From: Martensiomyces pterosporus
Taxonomy: Eukaryota > Kickxellomycota > Kickxellomycetes > Kickxellales > Kickxellaceae
Assembly: GCA_025201845.1 (NCBI GenBank)
Contig: MU603957.1
Span: 1,214-65,213, forward strand
DNA length: 64,000 nt
Direction: 5' to 3'
Every line of letters starts with the position of its first letter. Position 1 is the first letter of the stretch. A model generated the notes under the pieces. That model ran no database searches. It saw only the letters and a program-made list of their open reading frames with translations, and was not told the DNA's origin. Below are positions 52,899-62,521 of this stretch, piece by piece. Position numbers and translations under genes: made by a program.

Positions 52899-54122
52899 CT
52901 AGTAGGGAGAGAGGTATTTTGCGGCATTCAAGTCATCAACAAACTCCCTGGCCTCCCGCATAACCCGCGCCACCCTATCTGGATTGAACTTGTGCATGGA
53001 GATCCACGAGGCCGCCAGTGGCGCCGGGTATACCAGCGACTTGCCACCCGACTTGCCTCCGGTATTCCAGGCACCACGTGTGGTGTTGAAGTTGTTCCCG
53101 CCTCCCTTCATCACCGCAGCCTTCGTGGAGTTGGCCAGGCTAGGGAACCACTTCTTCAGCAGGCGCTCAGGCAGCATAGCCAGGTTGGCCTCTTCTGAGT
53201 TGCTGTCGACCTTGGTCGACGGCTTAGACACCAGGGCCAATGATCCCATGTCGCGATCGGTGCTCACCTTGAGTTTCCTGGGCCCGCTGCTATCGTACAT
53301 GTAGCACATGCGGCCAGCGCCTAGCTGCATGGTAGAGCCGACGGTGTCGCCGTAGTGGGCAATGGGGCTGTCCACGGTCATCCAGCGGCCGCTGCTGTCT
53401 CTGCCGTCCATGGTCCACATGTGGCCCCAGTGCTGCCACTCGTCCCACAGGCGGTCCAGGTTGGCGTGGTGCAGGAAGAAGATGAAGTCATTGGGGCTCC
53501 AGTACTGCGCCATATCACCGCCCACGCCCAGGTGGACGCTCCCGTGTAGGGTGTACTCGATGTTCTCACGCAGGCCGTGCATGTCGTCGTAGCGCTGCAT
53601 AATGGAGTATATGTACTCTGCCGAGTACCATGGCTGCATTCTCCCGCCTTGGTCGAATCTCCTCACCAAGCAGTGCCGATTTGGGAACGGCAGGGTCCAG
53701 CCAGCCTGCAACCCGTCGCGCACGCAGCCGCCAAACCCGTTGCCGCCTACAAACTGCGGGGTGAGCACAGGCGAGCCTGCGGGGTTGCGGGAGTCGCGCA
53801 GCTCGTCCCAGTAGGGGATGGAAAAGTCGCCGTCGTACCGCTGGCCAATCTCTTCGACTTCACGCAGGAACCGTCGGTGCCAGGGGAAGAAGTTCTCGTT
53901 GCCATGGATGTTGCCAAACTCTTGGCTGTGCATCGTGGCGAAGTACCGGAACCAGCCGTCCTGGTACATTCTCTGGAAGACAGAGGCTGTGCGGTCCCAG
54001 TCCTGCGGCGACAGCATCATGATGTCGCGTCTTGTAACCATCCGCGAGCAGTCCTGTGCGCCAGTCAGGCACACAAGCACCTGGGCAAGAATGGCGCGCA
54101 GACAATATGACGTAAGCTTCAT
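52899..54122 (-). CDS. Secreted tyrosinase C
   Basis: A 407-aa, intronless protein with a signal peptide (about 1-22, ending LTGA). CuA ligands are H65, H73 and H82 (ATMHSQEFGNIHGNENFFPW, HRRF); CuB ligands are H193, H197 and H219 (TLHGSVH, LHHANLDRLWDEWQ). It has FPWHRR where the others have FPFHRR. After the core, a Lys/Ser-rich segment leads to LPERLLKKWFP, an Asn/Gly/Thr-rich linker (about 340-362), then W373 ISMHKF and YLSPY. There is no strong dibasic KR or RR in the tail, only PRKLK, so processing may differ from A, B and D. The ATG at 54122 starts a clear signal peptide. A TATA-like TTAAATA lies about 115 bp upstream on this strand. Confidence 0.95.
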   Translation of the reverse strand: MKLTSYCLRAILAQVLVCLTGAQDCSRMVTRRDIMMLSPQDWDRTASVFQRMYQDGWFRYFATMHSQEFGNIHGNENFFPWHRRFLREVEEIGQRYDGDFSIPYWDELRDSRNPAGSPVLTPQFVGGNGFGGCVRDGLQAGWTLPFPNRHCLVRRFDQGGRMQPWYSAEYIYSIMQRYDDMHGLRENIEYTLHGSVHLGVGGDMAQYWSPNDFIFFLHHANLDRLWDEWQHWGHMWTMDGRDSSGRWMTVDSPIAHYGDTVGSTMQLGAGRMCYMYDSSGPRKLKVSTDRDMGSLALVSKPSTKVDSNSEEANLAMLPERLLKKWFPSLANSTKAAVMKGGGNNFNTTRGAWNTGGKSGGKSLVYPAPLAASWISMHKFNPDRVARVMREAREFVDDLNAAKYLSPY

Positions 54123-55292
54123 TTTTGCGAAAAAGGTCTAAGCCAGAAGAAGTGTGTGTATGCTATGTGGTGGTGTTGCCAGAGTTGGTGCATAATGGCT
54201 GGGTATCTCTGCCTCTTCGGTGCGTTCTGCTGCCGCTATTTAAGCTCAATTCATGGCTGGCGCATTGACTTGGCTGGAATTCGCTCGTCAGAAGTTGCCT
54301 CAAGCGCCTGCAGGTAGAAGAGTATGATGCCATATAGCAATCAGAGGATGGATCCTTGGGCATGTTCTATCCTCTATTAATGCAGCGTGGGCGAGGGAGC
54401 CTGCATATGCCCATTTCATTATGGCCTGGCTCTGGCACATCCTAGAACACCCTTTGCAGAATCGAGTATATGAGTATCTAGATACACCCGCGTGTTCGAC
54501 ACAGGCGCGCTGCCCTGCGTAAATGAAAGCTACTCCGAAATCTGAGCCATACATAATTAGCCAGCGTCGGTTTGTATATTGCCAGTGCGGAGAAGCACAG
54601 GGAGGCATATATATTGCATGTGTGGTTCCCATTTACCCCGCACGCACAGCACAGGCAGGATAGAGGGCTAGAACCACGCACCACAATGGCCTTCTGGTGT
54701 GGCAGTGGTGCTGGGCGTGCTCGAATCGAGCGATTTGATAGAGGCAGCCAGAAACGAGTGTTTTGGGCTTCAAACAGGACTGCAAATCACAACAGAAAGG
54801 AAAATCACTCGTCCTCTCCTGCAGCGTGATGTGGTGTCGATCCCGCGGCAGAAACGGAGTTCCACCTGCTTGCTGCTGCTGATGCCGGCTTTATACATCA
54901 AAAGAACAGACAAACATGCGTTGTTTATATGCCTCGGTTCAGCGTAGAAAACACTGTGCCTTCCAGGGTCATCTTTGGGATGCCTGGAATGTCTGGAATG
55001 TCTGGAATGTCTGGGAACACACATGTACGCACCGTCCATTATGCCCAGAGATGTGGTTGTTTTGATTGCAGCCGAAAGAGTATATTGAAAACGAAAAAAT
55101 CTTTGTCACATAGAAGAGATGGTTGTACGATGGTTTGAAAAAGAAGAGAGCTTCGAGATGGTCATAAAGAGAGCGCGAGTGTTAGTAACGCGAGTAGAGC
55201 GAGGGGAGTTGGGAGAGGGGAGGGGAGAAGAATAAGGCAGGGGACGGGAGAATAGCAAGCAGTGCATACTTCCCCAAAGGGCAGCAGGCAGT
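54123..55292. other. Intergenic region upstream of Tyr-C
   Basis: 1.17 kb with no supported gene. It holds a triple 9-bp repeat at 54984-55010 and TTAAATA near 54236-54242 (minus strand). Confidence 0.55.
54984..55010. repeat. Three perfect copies of a 9-bp unit carrying CATTCC sites
   Basis: CTGGAATGT is repeated three times head to tail, with a fourth partial copy. On the minus strand each unit reads ACATTCCAG, containing CATTCC, the TEA/ATTS (Tec1, AbaA, TEAD) recognition core. Confidence 0.9.
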
Positions 55293-56984
55293 TTACTGGT
55301 AGACCTTGCCGAAAGGCGACTGGTAGCCAGCGTTGTTAAGGTCGTGGACAAACTCCTTGGCAATGAGGTAGTGCTTGTGGACCTCCTCGGCCGAGAACTT
55401 GTGCATGGCGACCCAGTTAGGAGCCATGGGGAAGGGGTTGGGCATGGGGTACTTGAGGCCAGCATCGCCATCAATGCCGTAGCTGGGGTCGCTCTTGTGG
55501 TCCTCGTAGACATGGTAGTCCTCGGAGTAGATGTGCGACTCCTCGGCCGAGTTGTAGACCTCGCTGGGGACGTGGGTGGGGAGGCCGTGGTTGGACGAGA
55601 ACTCGTTGTCAATGTCAGAGTAGCCGTGCTCGGCAGAGTGGTGGCGGCTCTTCGACTGGTAGCGGCTCTTGGGCTCGTGGCTCCTTGACTGGTGGCTCTT
55701 GGTCTTGTGGCCGCCAGCAGAAGCAGTGCTGTAGACGTCCTCAGCCTCGGAGGCCGAAGCAGTGCTGTAGTTGTTGGAGCCGGGGGTGGTGGTCGAGTTG
55801 TTGGCAGTGTAGGTGGGGAACCACTTGCTGAGGACATCCTCGGGCAGCTGCTCGACAATCTTGTTGTCGACGTAGTGGTCGGAGCAGACAGCGAGGTCGT
55901 TCACGTTCTCAAAGACGCCCTGGACAAGAGGAGGAACAGCGGGACGGCTGGTGTCAGCAACATAGACACCCTGGTAGACAGGACCGTTGTAGGTGACAGG
56001 GGTGGTGGGGACAGAGGTGTCGATGTCGGTGGGGTTGGGACGAGGGATGCACTTCCTGACGGGGGGCAGAGAAGGCATGGGAGGAGGAACAGCGTTGCGC
56101 TTGCGGATGACATCGCGCTTGCTCACCGAGGAGCCGTTGTCGTAGCTGTAGCACATGTTGCCGTAGCCGAGCTGCATGACGGTGCGGATGGGCTCGTTGT
56201 ACGCGACGATGTTGCTGTTGAGGCTCAGGGGGTTGTTGTTCGAGTCGACGCCGTCGATGGCCCAGAGGTGGTTGCGGGACTGCTGCCAGACATTCCACAG
56301 GCGGTCAATGTTGGTGTGGTGGAGCCAGAAGACAAAGTCGTTGGGGCTGGACATCTGCACCATGTCGCCGCCGACGGCAAGGTGGACGGCACCGTGCAGA
56401 CTGAACTCAATGCCGGGACGCAGGTCAGCCATGCCGTTGGCGCGGGAAAGAACCGACTGGATGTACTCGGGCGAGTACCAGGCGTTGATGCGGTTGCCGT
56501 TGTTGAACTGGCGCTGGAGGCAGTGGTTGTTGGGGTAGGTCATGGTCCATCCGCTCTGGACGCCGTTGGAGATGCAGCTGTCCCTGCCCTGGCCGTTGCC
56601 GCCCAGATAGTTCGAGGCGAAGACGGCTGAGCCAGCGGGGTTGGCGTAGTCACGGAGCTCGTCCCAGTAGGGCATCACAAAGTTGGGGTTGAAGCGCGAG
56701 CCGACGTACTCAAAGTCCTGGACGAACCGGCGGTGGAAGGGGAAGAACATCTCGCAGTTGTGGATGGTGTCAAAGTTGGCCGCGTGGAGGTAGCCGAACC
56801 AGGCCATCCAACCGCTGTTCTGCATGCTGGTGATGGTGGACTTCACGGTCTGCCACTCCGACTGCGACAGGTTGCGGATTTCCTTACGGACCGAAACCCG
56901 GGAGCAGCGGGGCTGGTTCTGCTGGGCGTTGACGCCGACGCCTGCCAGGGCGGCGAGCGCGATAAAGGCGGAAGTAAGCTTCAT
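55293..56984 (-). CDS. Secreted tyrosinase D with Tyr/His-rich tail
   Basis: A 563-aa, intronless protein with a signal peptide (1-20, VNA). CuA ligands are H67, H75 and H84; CuB ligands are H197, H201 and H223 (SLHGAVH, LHHTNIDRLWNVWQ). After H75 it reads HNCEMFF where the other three have HGNxxFF, so a Cys (C77) sits two residues after a copper ligand. After the core come two dibasic sites (KR 289-290 and 295-296), a Pro-rich stretch, LPEDVLSKWFP (380-390), then a unique region (391-515) with 11 Tyr, 11 His and many Ser, then the shared end W524 VAMHKF and YQSPF with six extra residues. The catalytic core should oxidise phenols; the tail could be its own or a neighbour's cross-linking substrate (inference). 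A good TATA box is at 57293. Confidence 0.95.
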   Translation of the reverse strand: MKLTSAFIALAALAGVGVNAQQNQPRCSRVSVRKEIRNLSQSEWQTVKSTITSMQNSGWMAWFGYLHAANFDTIHNCEMFFPFHRRFVQDFEYVGSRFNPNFVMPYWDELRDYANPAGSAVFASNYLGGNGQGRDSCISNGVQSGWTMTYPNNHCLQRQFNNGNRINAWYSPEYIQSVLSRANGMADLRPGIEFSLHGAVHLAVGGDMVQMSSPNDFVFWLHHTNIDRLWNVWQQSRNHLWAIDGVDSNNNPLSLNSNIVAYNEPIRTVMQLGYGNMCYSYDNGSSVSKRDVIRKRNAVPPPMPSLPPVRKCIPRPNPTDIDTSVPTTPVTYNGPVYQGVYVADTSRPAVPPLVQGVFENVNDLAVCSDHYVDNKIVEQLPEDVLSKWFPTYTANNSTTTPGSNNYSTASASEAEDVYSTASAGGHKTKSHQSRSHEPKSRYQSKSRHHSAEHGYSDIDNEFSSNHGLPTHVPSEVYNSAEESHIYSEDYHVYEDHKSDPSYGIDGDAGLKYPMPNPFPMAPNWVAMHKFSAEEVHKHYLIAKEFVHDLNNAGYQSPFGKVYQ

Positions 56985-58944
56985 GCTTTGTCTGTTATTG
57001 GTTAGCTGTAATGATTGTTTGTGTGGTGATGGAGGGGGTGTGGATGCAACAAGTCAATTGTTTGTGTGATGCAGCGATGTAGGGGTGTCTCCTGCGGAGG
57101 GGTGAGAGGGTTTGGAGGGAGGGGGAGTGGGTATCGAGCGTATAAATGAGGACACAGGCAGAGTAGGAAACCCCTGAAGACAAGTGAGAAATAGACCGCT
57201 AACGAGGAGGATGTGCTGGCGTTAAAGAATAAAAGGAGAACTTGAGGGGAAAAGAAGGAAAACGGCGCAAAGTCTGCACAGGGGAGCAAGCACTTTTATA
57301 TGTGCTTCTGCCGGTGCCGCTCCTTGCAAAGAGAGCCCAGCCTGCTGTATTCCCAACGTGCATCTGCATGCGAGAACTTGTCAGCTGGACCTCACATCCC
57401 CCTGCAAAGTGGGCTGAGAGAGAAAGGACGCAGAATAGCGGGAAAGAATGCCGGACCAGTGGAGTGAGCGGTTCGGCATGCATGGTGCCTCGCAAAATAA
57501 AGTGAGGGCTCCCCACACATGCCCATTCACTATTCCACCACTATGAGACCGCTGCGCAGGCTGGGGCCTCGTGCTGCTGAAGCAAAGCAGTGCCATGCCC
57601 GGGCTAAAAATACGCCAGGTATTTTCGTTTGTTTGTGCCCGCTGCCCCCTTTCAAGGAGGAAAAGCTGCTGCTCCTATTTTGCCTCACGCTCGCCTACAG
57701 GAAACGGCCTTGCTTTGTTATTGTGTGGATGTTGAGAAATTAAAGCAGCAGGAGGATCGGCGCGCCCAATGGTGATTTTCGCCCTTACTTGTTTAACTAC
57801 GCATTACGATCGGCCTTCCTCCGCCCTGTGTGCGCTAATGAGAAGCCGTGCGTGTCCCAAGGAGTGCCGCCGCTGTGCGAGAGGATCCATCAATCAGGAG
57901 CACACAGCATCCGGATAGGGTGCTTTGCTCGCTGTGAGCCAGATGTGCCCGCTTTTGTGTGTCGGCAGCGCGGATTCGGTGCTGTTGACATATCTTGCCT
58001 GCGCATCTGTATACACAGAGGTGGGGGCGGGATCAATCTACGATGACAGCATGTCAGTGTGCTTGAAGTATAGCCGGGCGCACCCAATCAAGAGGCTGTT
58101 GCGGCGCACCTCCTGCCACCAGGTACGCAGCGCAGCCCTCCGGCAAAGGCAGCCCAGCACCGCTGGAGTTCCTCAACCGGCAGGCCGCAATCTGCCTGTG
58201 TTCCTGCCATATTTTTAGCACGCATTGCTGTGTGTCCAACTATACAGCAAGCAGCGAATCCAAGCGCCGAACAAGGTGCAGCGCTAACCCATCGCAAGAT
58301 GCGCGGATTTCATATATTTATAAATCAGAAGTCGGCCGATGCAAGACTGCCTTTCTAAACTGCGATATTTTTACAAAAATTATAAATATGATCTATTTTT
58401 AGAAGCCACAGTCTAATCCGGGTAGCAGCTAGAGAGGAGACAGGCGCTGCTCTGCTGCTGAATCCACATCGCTGATTTGTTAGCACTGCATATGTTGTCC
58501 CCGCCATCCCTACTTTCTTTGCGGCGTTTGCCCACAAAGGAAGAAAGAAAAAAGGGTTTTGTGGAGATGGACATCCGCCGCAGAAAATCTACAGAACATA
58601 CGCACAATGCACCGCACGTACACGTAAATATGCATGGAGACACAAAAGCATATATAGCTCAGATAAACACAGATGGCTCAACCGCCGAATGGACTATGGA
58701 TAGAAGGATCTTTTCGGCCGTTGGAGCGCTGAAAGGACGCTTAGGCAAAACGATAAATCCGCAATGGAGGCTTTGCAAGTGTATAGGCGCCAGTCAACAT
58801 GCAGTGGTAGTATCACAAAGGTCACGCATAAATACACCCGTAAATATAGAGAAAGAAGACTCTTGGAAAGCATGAGAGGAAGGAACCTTGCAAAGAAGAC
58901 AAAGTACATTATTGAGCAAGGCAGCTAACCAGGTCCAAGCTAGA
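56985..58944. other. Intergenic region between Tyr-D and helix-B
   Basis: 1.96 kb with no convincing gene. It contains the Tyr-D promoter (TATA at 57293-57300 on the minus strand) and, at its far end, the 3' flank of helix-B. AT-rich around 58.3-58.4 kb. Confidence 0.5.
57293..57300 (-). promoter_or_regulatory. TATA box of Tyr-D
   Basis: TATAAAAG on the minus strand, 309 bp upstream of the Tyr-D ATG, which implies a long leader or a second, nearer start site. Confidence 0.5.
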
Positions 58945-60300
58945 CTACACAAACTTGACGTCGATGCTCGAGTTGCTCGTTTTCGCAACAAAGTCGTGCT
59001 GCAGCTCGCTAACCTCGCCAATCTTTGCGCGCTTGTAGCTCTTGTCATCCACAATGTAGTTAATAGCTGGTGCTGGCACCTGCGAGCTCTTCCACTCGAC
59101 AAACACCTTGCTGTTCGACGTCTTTGCATCCACAGTGCCTCTAAACGACCTAGCTGGCAGATTCGCTCTAATTTTGCTGTTCGTGGTGGTCAGGCGGATT
59201 CTTGCTGCAGCCAGAGGGTCAACGAGGTCAATGGTACCGTCAATCTTGCTGTTGGTAGTGTATACCTCCAAAAGGCTTCTCACCTTCCATGTGCCTTCGA
59301 CCTTTGCATTCTTTGTGGAAACACGCATGGAATCAGCCTCCACACCCATCGTGTTGATAGACGAGTTGGTCGTATGCAGGTCCAAGTCATTGGCCTTTGT
59401 ATCGCGGCAATTAATCGACGAGTTGACTGTCTCCCCTCGCACCTTGTCGGCTGCAACTCTGAGCAGGGTAAGAGAGCCGTTCGACGTGACCGCAGTGAGA
59501 CTGGGCGTCCTGATGTTCTCCACCTCCATCTTGCCGTTTGACGACGTGGCGTTCACTTTCTCAGAAGCAGTAACGTTGGTGAGTCTCATCTCGCCGTTGC
59601 TCGTGGCAAACCTAATGTCGCCGCCCCTAATGTTGCTCATCGATACGCTGCTGTTCGAGGTCTTGAGGTTGATACGGCCAAAATCGACGTTGGTCAGGGA
59701 GCTCATATCCACTCTTCCATTCGTGACTTCCACACGGATTCCCGGATGCACACAGCTAACCGTCGACGGCACACGCACGATAATGCGGCACTGGACCATC
59801 ATCATGTTCCAGAACGCCCAGTTAACACTTACGTGGAAGTCATACTCGTCGTGCGAGTTAAAATGCACCGTGAACTCGGACCTATCTTCGATCCCCGTTG
59901 TCGGTGACGTGAGCTCGGCAGTAACAACGATGGTGCCTTGGTTGTTCAGGTTGGTGTCGGGCTCAATGACCACGCTGCTGCTACTGACGCCCGTGGTGTG
60001 GATATAGAGAGGGTGGTCGAAGGCAAATCCCTTGGTAGCGACCAGCTCCTTGGCGCTTTTCTTGTCGACTTTGATGTCCCCCTGGCTGCCTTCCACAAAC
60101 GGGGGAGGCGCATCGGCGGGTGCCCGAGGGTCAGACTCGGAGTACTCTGGCGGCAGGTCCTGCGTAGGAATCATGTGCGTAATCGAGGGAGCTGAGGGCT
60201 CGGCACTGCCTTGTGAAGTAGTACCGTCGAGATAGCCTCTGGAGAACTTCTCTCTGGGGTTCTTACTGTCGGGGTTAAACGAGCTATCCTTTTGGGCCAT
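58945..60300 (-). CDS. TSNG-repeat (DUF4097-like) beta-helix protein B
   Basis: A 451-aa protein, probably soluble. The N-terminal 80 residues are polar and disordered and contain PPEY at 50-53 (DLPPEYSESDP), a PPxY motif of the kind bound by WW domains of Rsp5/Nedd4 ligases. A conserved block follows: KELVATKGFAFDHPLYIHTT, then HDEYDFHVSVNWAFWNMMMV, which may be a beta-sandwich cap. From about residue 205 run roughly fifteen rungs such as LKTSNSSVSM, FATSNGEMRL, ATSSNGKMEV, LTTTNSKIRA, KTSNSSIDV, typical of putative adhesin/DUF4097 beta-helices. No signal peptide, membrane helix or GPI signal is visible. No intron. It is most similar to helix-C (shared YSESDP, ELVATKGFAFD, NMMMVQC). Upstream is a promoter block shared with helix-C. 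Function unknown. Confidence 0.82.
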   Translation of the reverse strand: MAQKDSSFNPDSKNPREKFSRGYLDGTTSQGSAEPSAPSITHMIPTQDLPPEYSESDPRAPADAPPPFVEGSQGDIKVDKKSAKELVATKGFAFDHPLYIHTTGVSSSSVVIEPDTNLNNQGTIVVTAELTSPTTGIEDRSEFTVHFNSHDEYDFHVSVNWAFWNMMMVQCRIIVRVPSTVSCVHPGIRVEVTNGRVDMSSLTNVDFGRINLKTSNSSVSMSNIRGGDIRFATSNGEMRLTNVTASEKVNATSSNGKMEVENIRTPSLTAVTSNGSLTLLRVAADKVRGETVNSSINCRDTKANDLDLHTTNSSINTMGVEADSMRVSTKNAKVEGTWKVRSLLEVYTTNSKIDGTIDLVDPLAAARIRLTTTNSKIRANLPARSFRGTVDAKTSNSKVFVEWKSSQVPAPAINYIVDDKSYKRAKIGEVSELQHDFVAKTSNSSIDVKFV

Positions 60301-60811
60301 GGCGGACAGAGAGTATCGAGCTGAACTATCTTGCCAGATAAAGAGGATAAAGTAGTGCTGTAGAAAGAGCAGTAGCGCAAAATAATTAGTAGAGAGAAGC
60401 AGGGAAGGAGCGGAAATGAGAGTGGGCGGAGTTAAATAACAGCGCCAAGACTCGCACCGCACACAGCTTGGTGGTGCCACATATTGAGCGTTACTTGGAA
60501 AGCACCGTACATGTTCCCCTCTGTCCCTTGCCTTTTCCGGCGTCTTGATGTCTGCCTAGTGTCTTGGCTTGCACGATTGTCGTGCTTTGAGAAAGTGTCT
60601 ATGGCTGGCTCTCATACTCCCTCTGCAGCTTGCCAAGACCTGGCTTGTATCCCCCATTGCGCATGACCAAACCCTCTGTTTGTCTTGCGGAAGAAAGTGC
60701 ATGAGCTGCATATCCATGTTGATCCTGGACATACATTCAATACATGCGTATTTGCCATGAACTAGCAATGGCGTGACGTGAAAAAAAATTGGCATAGAAA
60801 TGCGTTCAGCT
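60301..60811. other. Promoter of helix-B and 3' flank of helix-C
   Basis: 511 bp with the conserved promoter block at 60433-60455. Nothing else is supported. Confidence 0.6.
60433..60455 (-). promoter_or_regulatory. Conserved promoter block of helix-B
   Basis: A 23-bp string matching 62265-62287 upstream of helix-C at 20 of 23 positions. On the minus strand it contains GTCTTGGC, then TATTTA as a possible TATA element. It begins 133 bp upstream of the ATG. Confidence 0.6.
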
Positions 60812-62152
60812 TCAGGCAAACCTGACGTCAATGCCGCCATTCGTCGTCTTGGCGGCAAAGTCATGGACCATCCTCCCCATCTCGCCGACATTAACGCGCC
60901 TATACGCCTTATCGCGCACAAGATTCTGCATCGGGGGTGGGGGCATCTGAATGTTCGCCCACTCCACCGTTGCATGGCCGTTGGAAGTCCTGGCGTCAAC
61001 CGTTCCTCTGAACGAGTCAGCCGGCAGCAGCGCTCTAATCTGGCTGTTGGTTGTGTTCAGGCGGATATTGGCCGGCGCCTGCGGATCAGCCAGCGCAATG
61101 GTGCCATCGATCTTGCCGTTCGTGGTGTAGATGTCCAGCAAGGTCTTCACCTTCCACATCCCCTCGACCCTGGCGTTCTTTGTGGCAATATGGAGAGACT
61201 CGGCCTCCACACCGATGGTGTCAATCGATGCATTGCTCGTGCGCAAGTCCACCTCCGATCCCTTAATGTCGCGGCCATCAATGGATGCATTTGAGGTTTC
61301 CACGCGAGCCCTGCCCACAGCAACATCGCGCAGATTGATGGAGGCGTTGGAGGCAGTTGCTGAGAGATCCTGGGTCCTGATGTTCTCGAGCTCCATACCG
61401 CCGTTGCACGACCTGATCTCCAGCTTCTCGCTAGCCACGACATTCTCCGCCCTGGCCTTGCCGTTGCTGGTGGCAAGCTTGACATCGCCTCCTCTCACAT
61501 TGGTCATTGATACGTTTCCATGCGCAGTCTTCAGATTAAGCCGACCAAAATTGACATTGGCCAGCGAGGTCAGATCGATTTGTCCACGCTCGATCTCGCC
61601 CCTGATGCCTGGGTGCACACAGTTGATGGTGGATGGCACGCGGACAAAGAACTTGCACTGGACCATCATCATGTTCCAGAACGACCAAGCGAGGTTGGCG
61701 TGAAAGTCGTATTCGTCGTGCTCATTCAGGTGCACAGTGAACTCGCATCTGTCTTCGATCCCCGCTGTCGGCGACGAAAGCTTGGCGGTGATGACGACAG
61801 TGCCTTGGTTGTTTGGGTTGGTGTCGGGCTCAATGATGATGCCGCTGCAGGCAATTCCGGTGGTGTGGATGTAGATGGGGCGATCGAAGGCAAACCCCTT
61901 GGTGGCGACGAGCTCCTTTGGGTTCTTCTTGTCCACTTTGAGGTCCCCTTGGCTGCTCCCAACAAATGGCGGGGGAGCGCCGGGTGGTGCCTGGGGGTCG
62001 GACTCGGAGTACTCTGGCGGCAGGTCCCGGGTTGGCACCATGTACATGACAGAGGGTGCTGAGGGCTCGGCGCCGTCTTGGGGGATGTGGCTGTCGAGGT
62101 AGCCGCTGGGGCTCTTCTTGTCGGGGTCAAAGGGCTCCTTGACGTATGTCAT
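60812..62152 (-). CDS. TSNG-repeat (DUF4097-like) beta-helix protein C
   Basis: A 446-aa, intronless paralogue of helix-B. The N-terminal disordered part contains PPEY at 45-48 in the same DLPPEYSESDP context and a second Pro-rich APPGAPPPFV segment. The conserved middle reads KELVATKGFAFDRPIYIHTT and EHDEYDFHANLAWSFWNMMM. The C-terminal half is a ladder of rungs such as LATSNGKARA, TASNASINLR, LRTSNASIDT, YTTNGKIDG and KTTNGGIDVRF. It lacks a signal peptide, membrane helix and GPI signal. The ATG at 62152 is chosen because the frame upstream is His/Thr-rich leader. Tandem arrangement and similar length show that B and C arose by duplication, but they have diverged well beyond a recent copy. 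Function unknown. Confidence 0.82.
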   Translation of the reverse strand: MTYVKEPFDPDKKSPSGYLDSHIPQDGAEPSAPSVMYMVPTRDLPPEYSESDPQAPPGAPPPFVGSSQGDLKVDKKNPKELVATKGFAFDRPIYIHTTGIACSGIIIEPDTNPNNQGTVVITAKLSSPTAGIEDRCEFTVHLNEHDEYDFHANLAWSFWNMMMVQCKFFVRVPSTINCVHPGIRGEIERGQIDLTSLANVNFGRLNLKTAHGNVSMTNVRGGDVKLATSNGKARAENVVASEKLEIRSCNGGMELENIRTQDLSATASNASINLRDVAVGRARVETSNASIDGRDIKGSEVDLRTSNASIDTIGVEAESLHIATKNARVEGMWKVKTLLDIYTTNGKIDGTIALADPQAPANIRLNTTNSQIRALLPADSFRGTVDARTSNGHATVEWANIQMPPPPMQNLVRDKAYRRVNVGEMGRMVHDFAAKTTNGGIDVRFA

Positions 62153-62521
62153 TGTGTGTGTGTGAACGGGAAAGTGAAACAATGGTGTGGTGAATAGAAC
62201 AGTAGCTGGTGGGGTTGGAGAAAGGCATACGGCGGGAGGCGGGGCGTGGGCAAACCAGACGCAATAAATAGCAGTGCCAAGACCCGCCTTTCCCCTGGCA
62301 AGCAGCCCTGTGATGCGCGCCTTTTGGGCTCCAGTTCTCCACAGCTGTTCCTTAAATCGTCACTCTTTCAGTCTAAAAACCTGTTTATCAGAGCCTTGTG
62401 CCACCAGCAAAGCGCACAATTGCAGCACGCAGTTTAGCGAAATAGCCAGATATATAATGGGATGTTAGAATACAAAAGAGCAGCAGTCTGAGAGCATTGT
62501 GTTGACAAAACTACAGCGAAA
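62153..62521. other. Promoter of helix-C and 3' flank of helix-D
   Basis: 369 bp carrying the conserved promoter block at 62265-62287. Nothing else is seen. Confidence 0.6.
62265..62287 (-). promoter_or_regulatory. Conserved promoter block of helix-C
   Basis: The counterpart of 60433-60455 with three substitutions. It begins 113 bp upstream of the helix-C ATG, in the same orientation relative to its gene. Confidence 0.6.
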
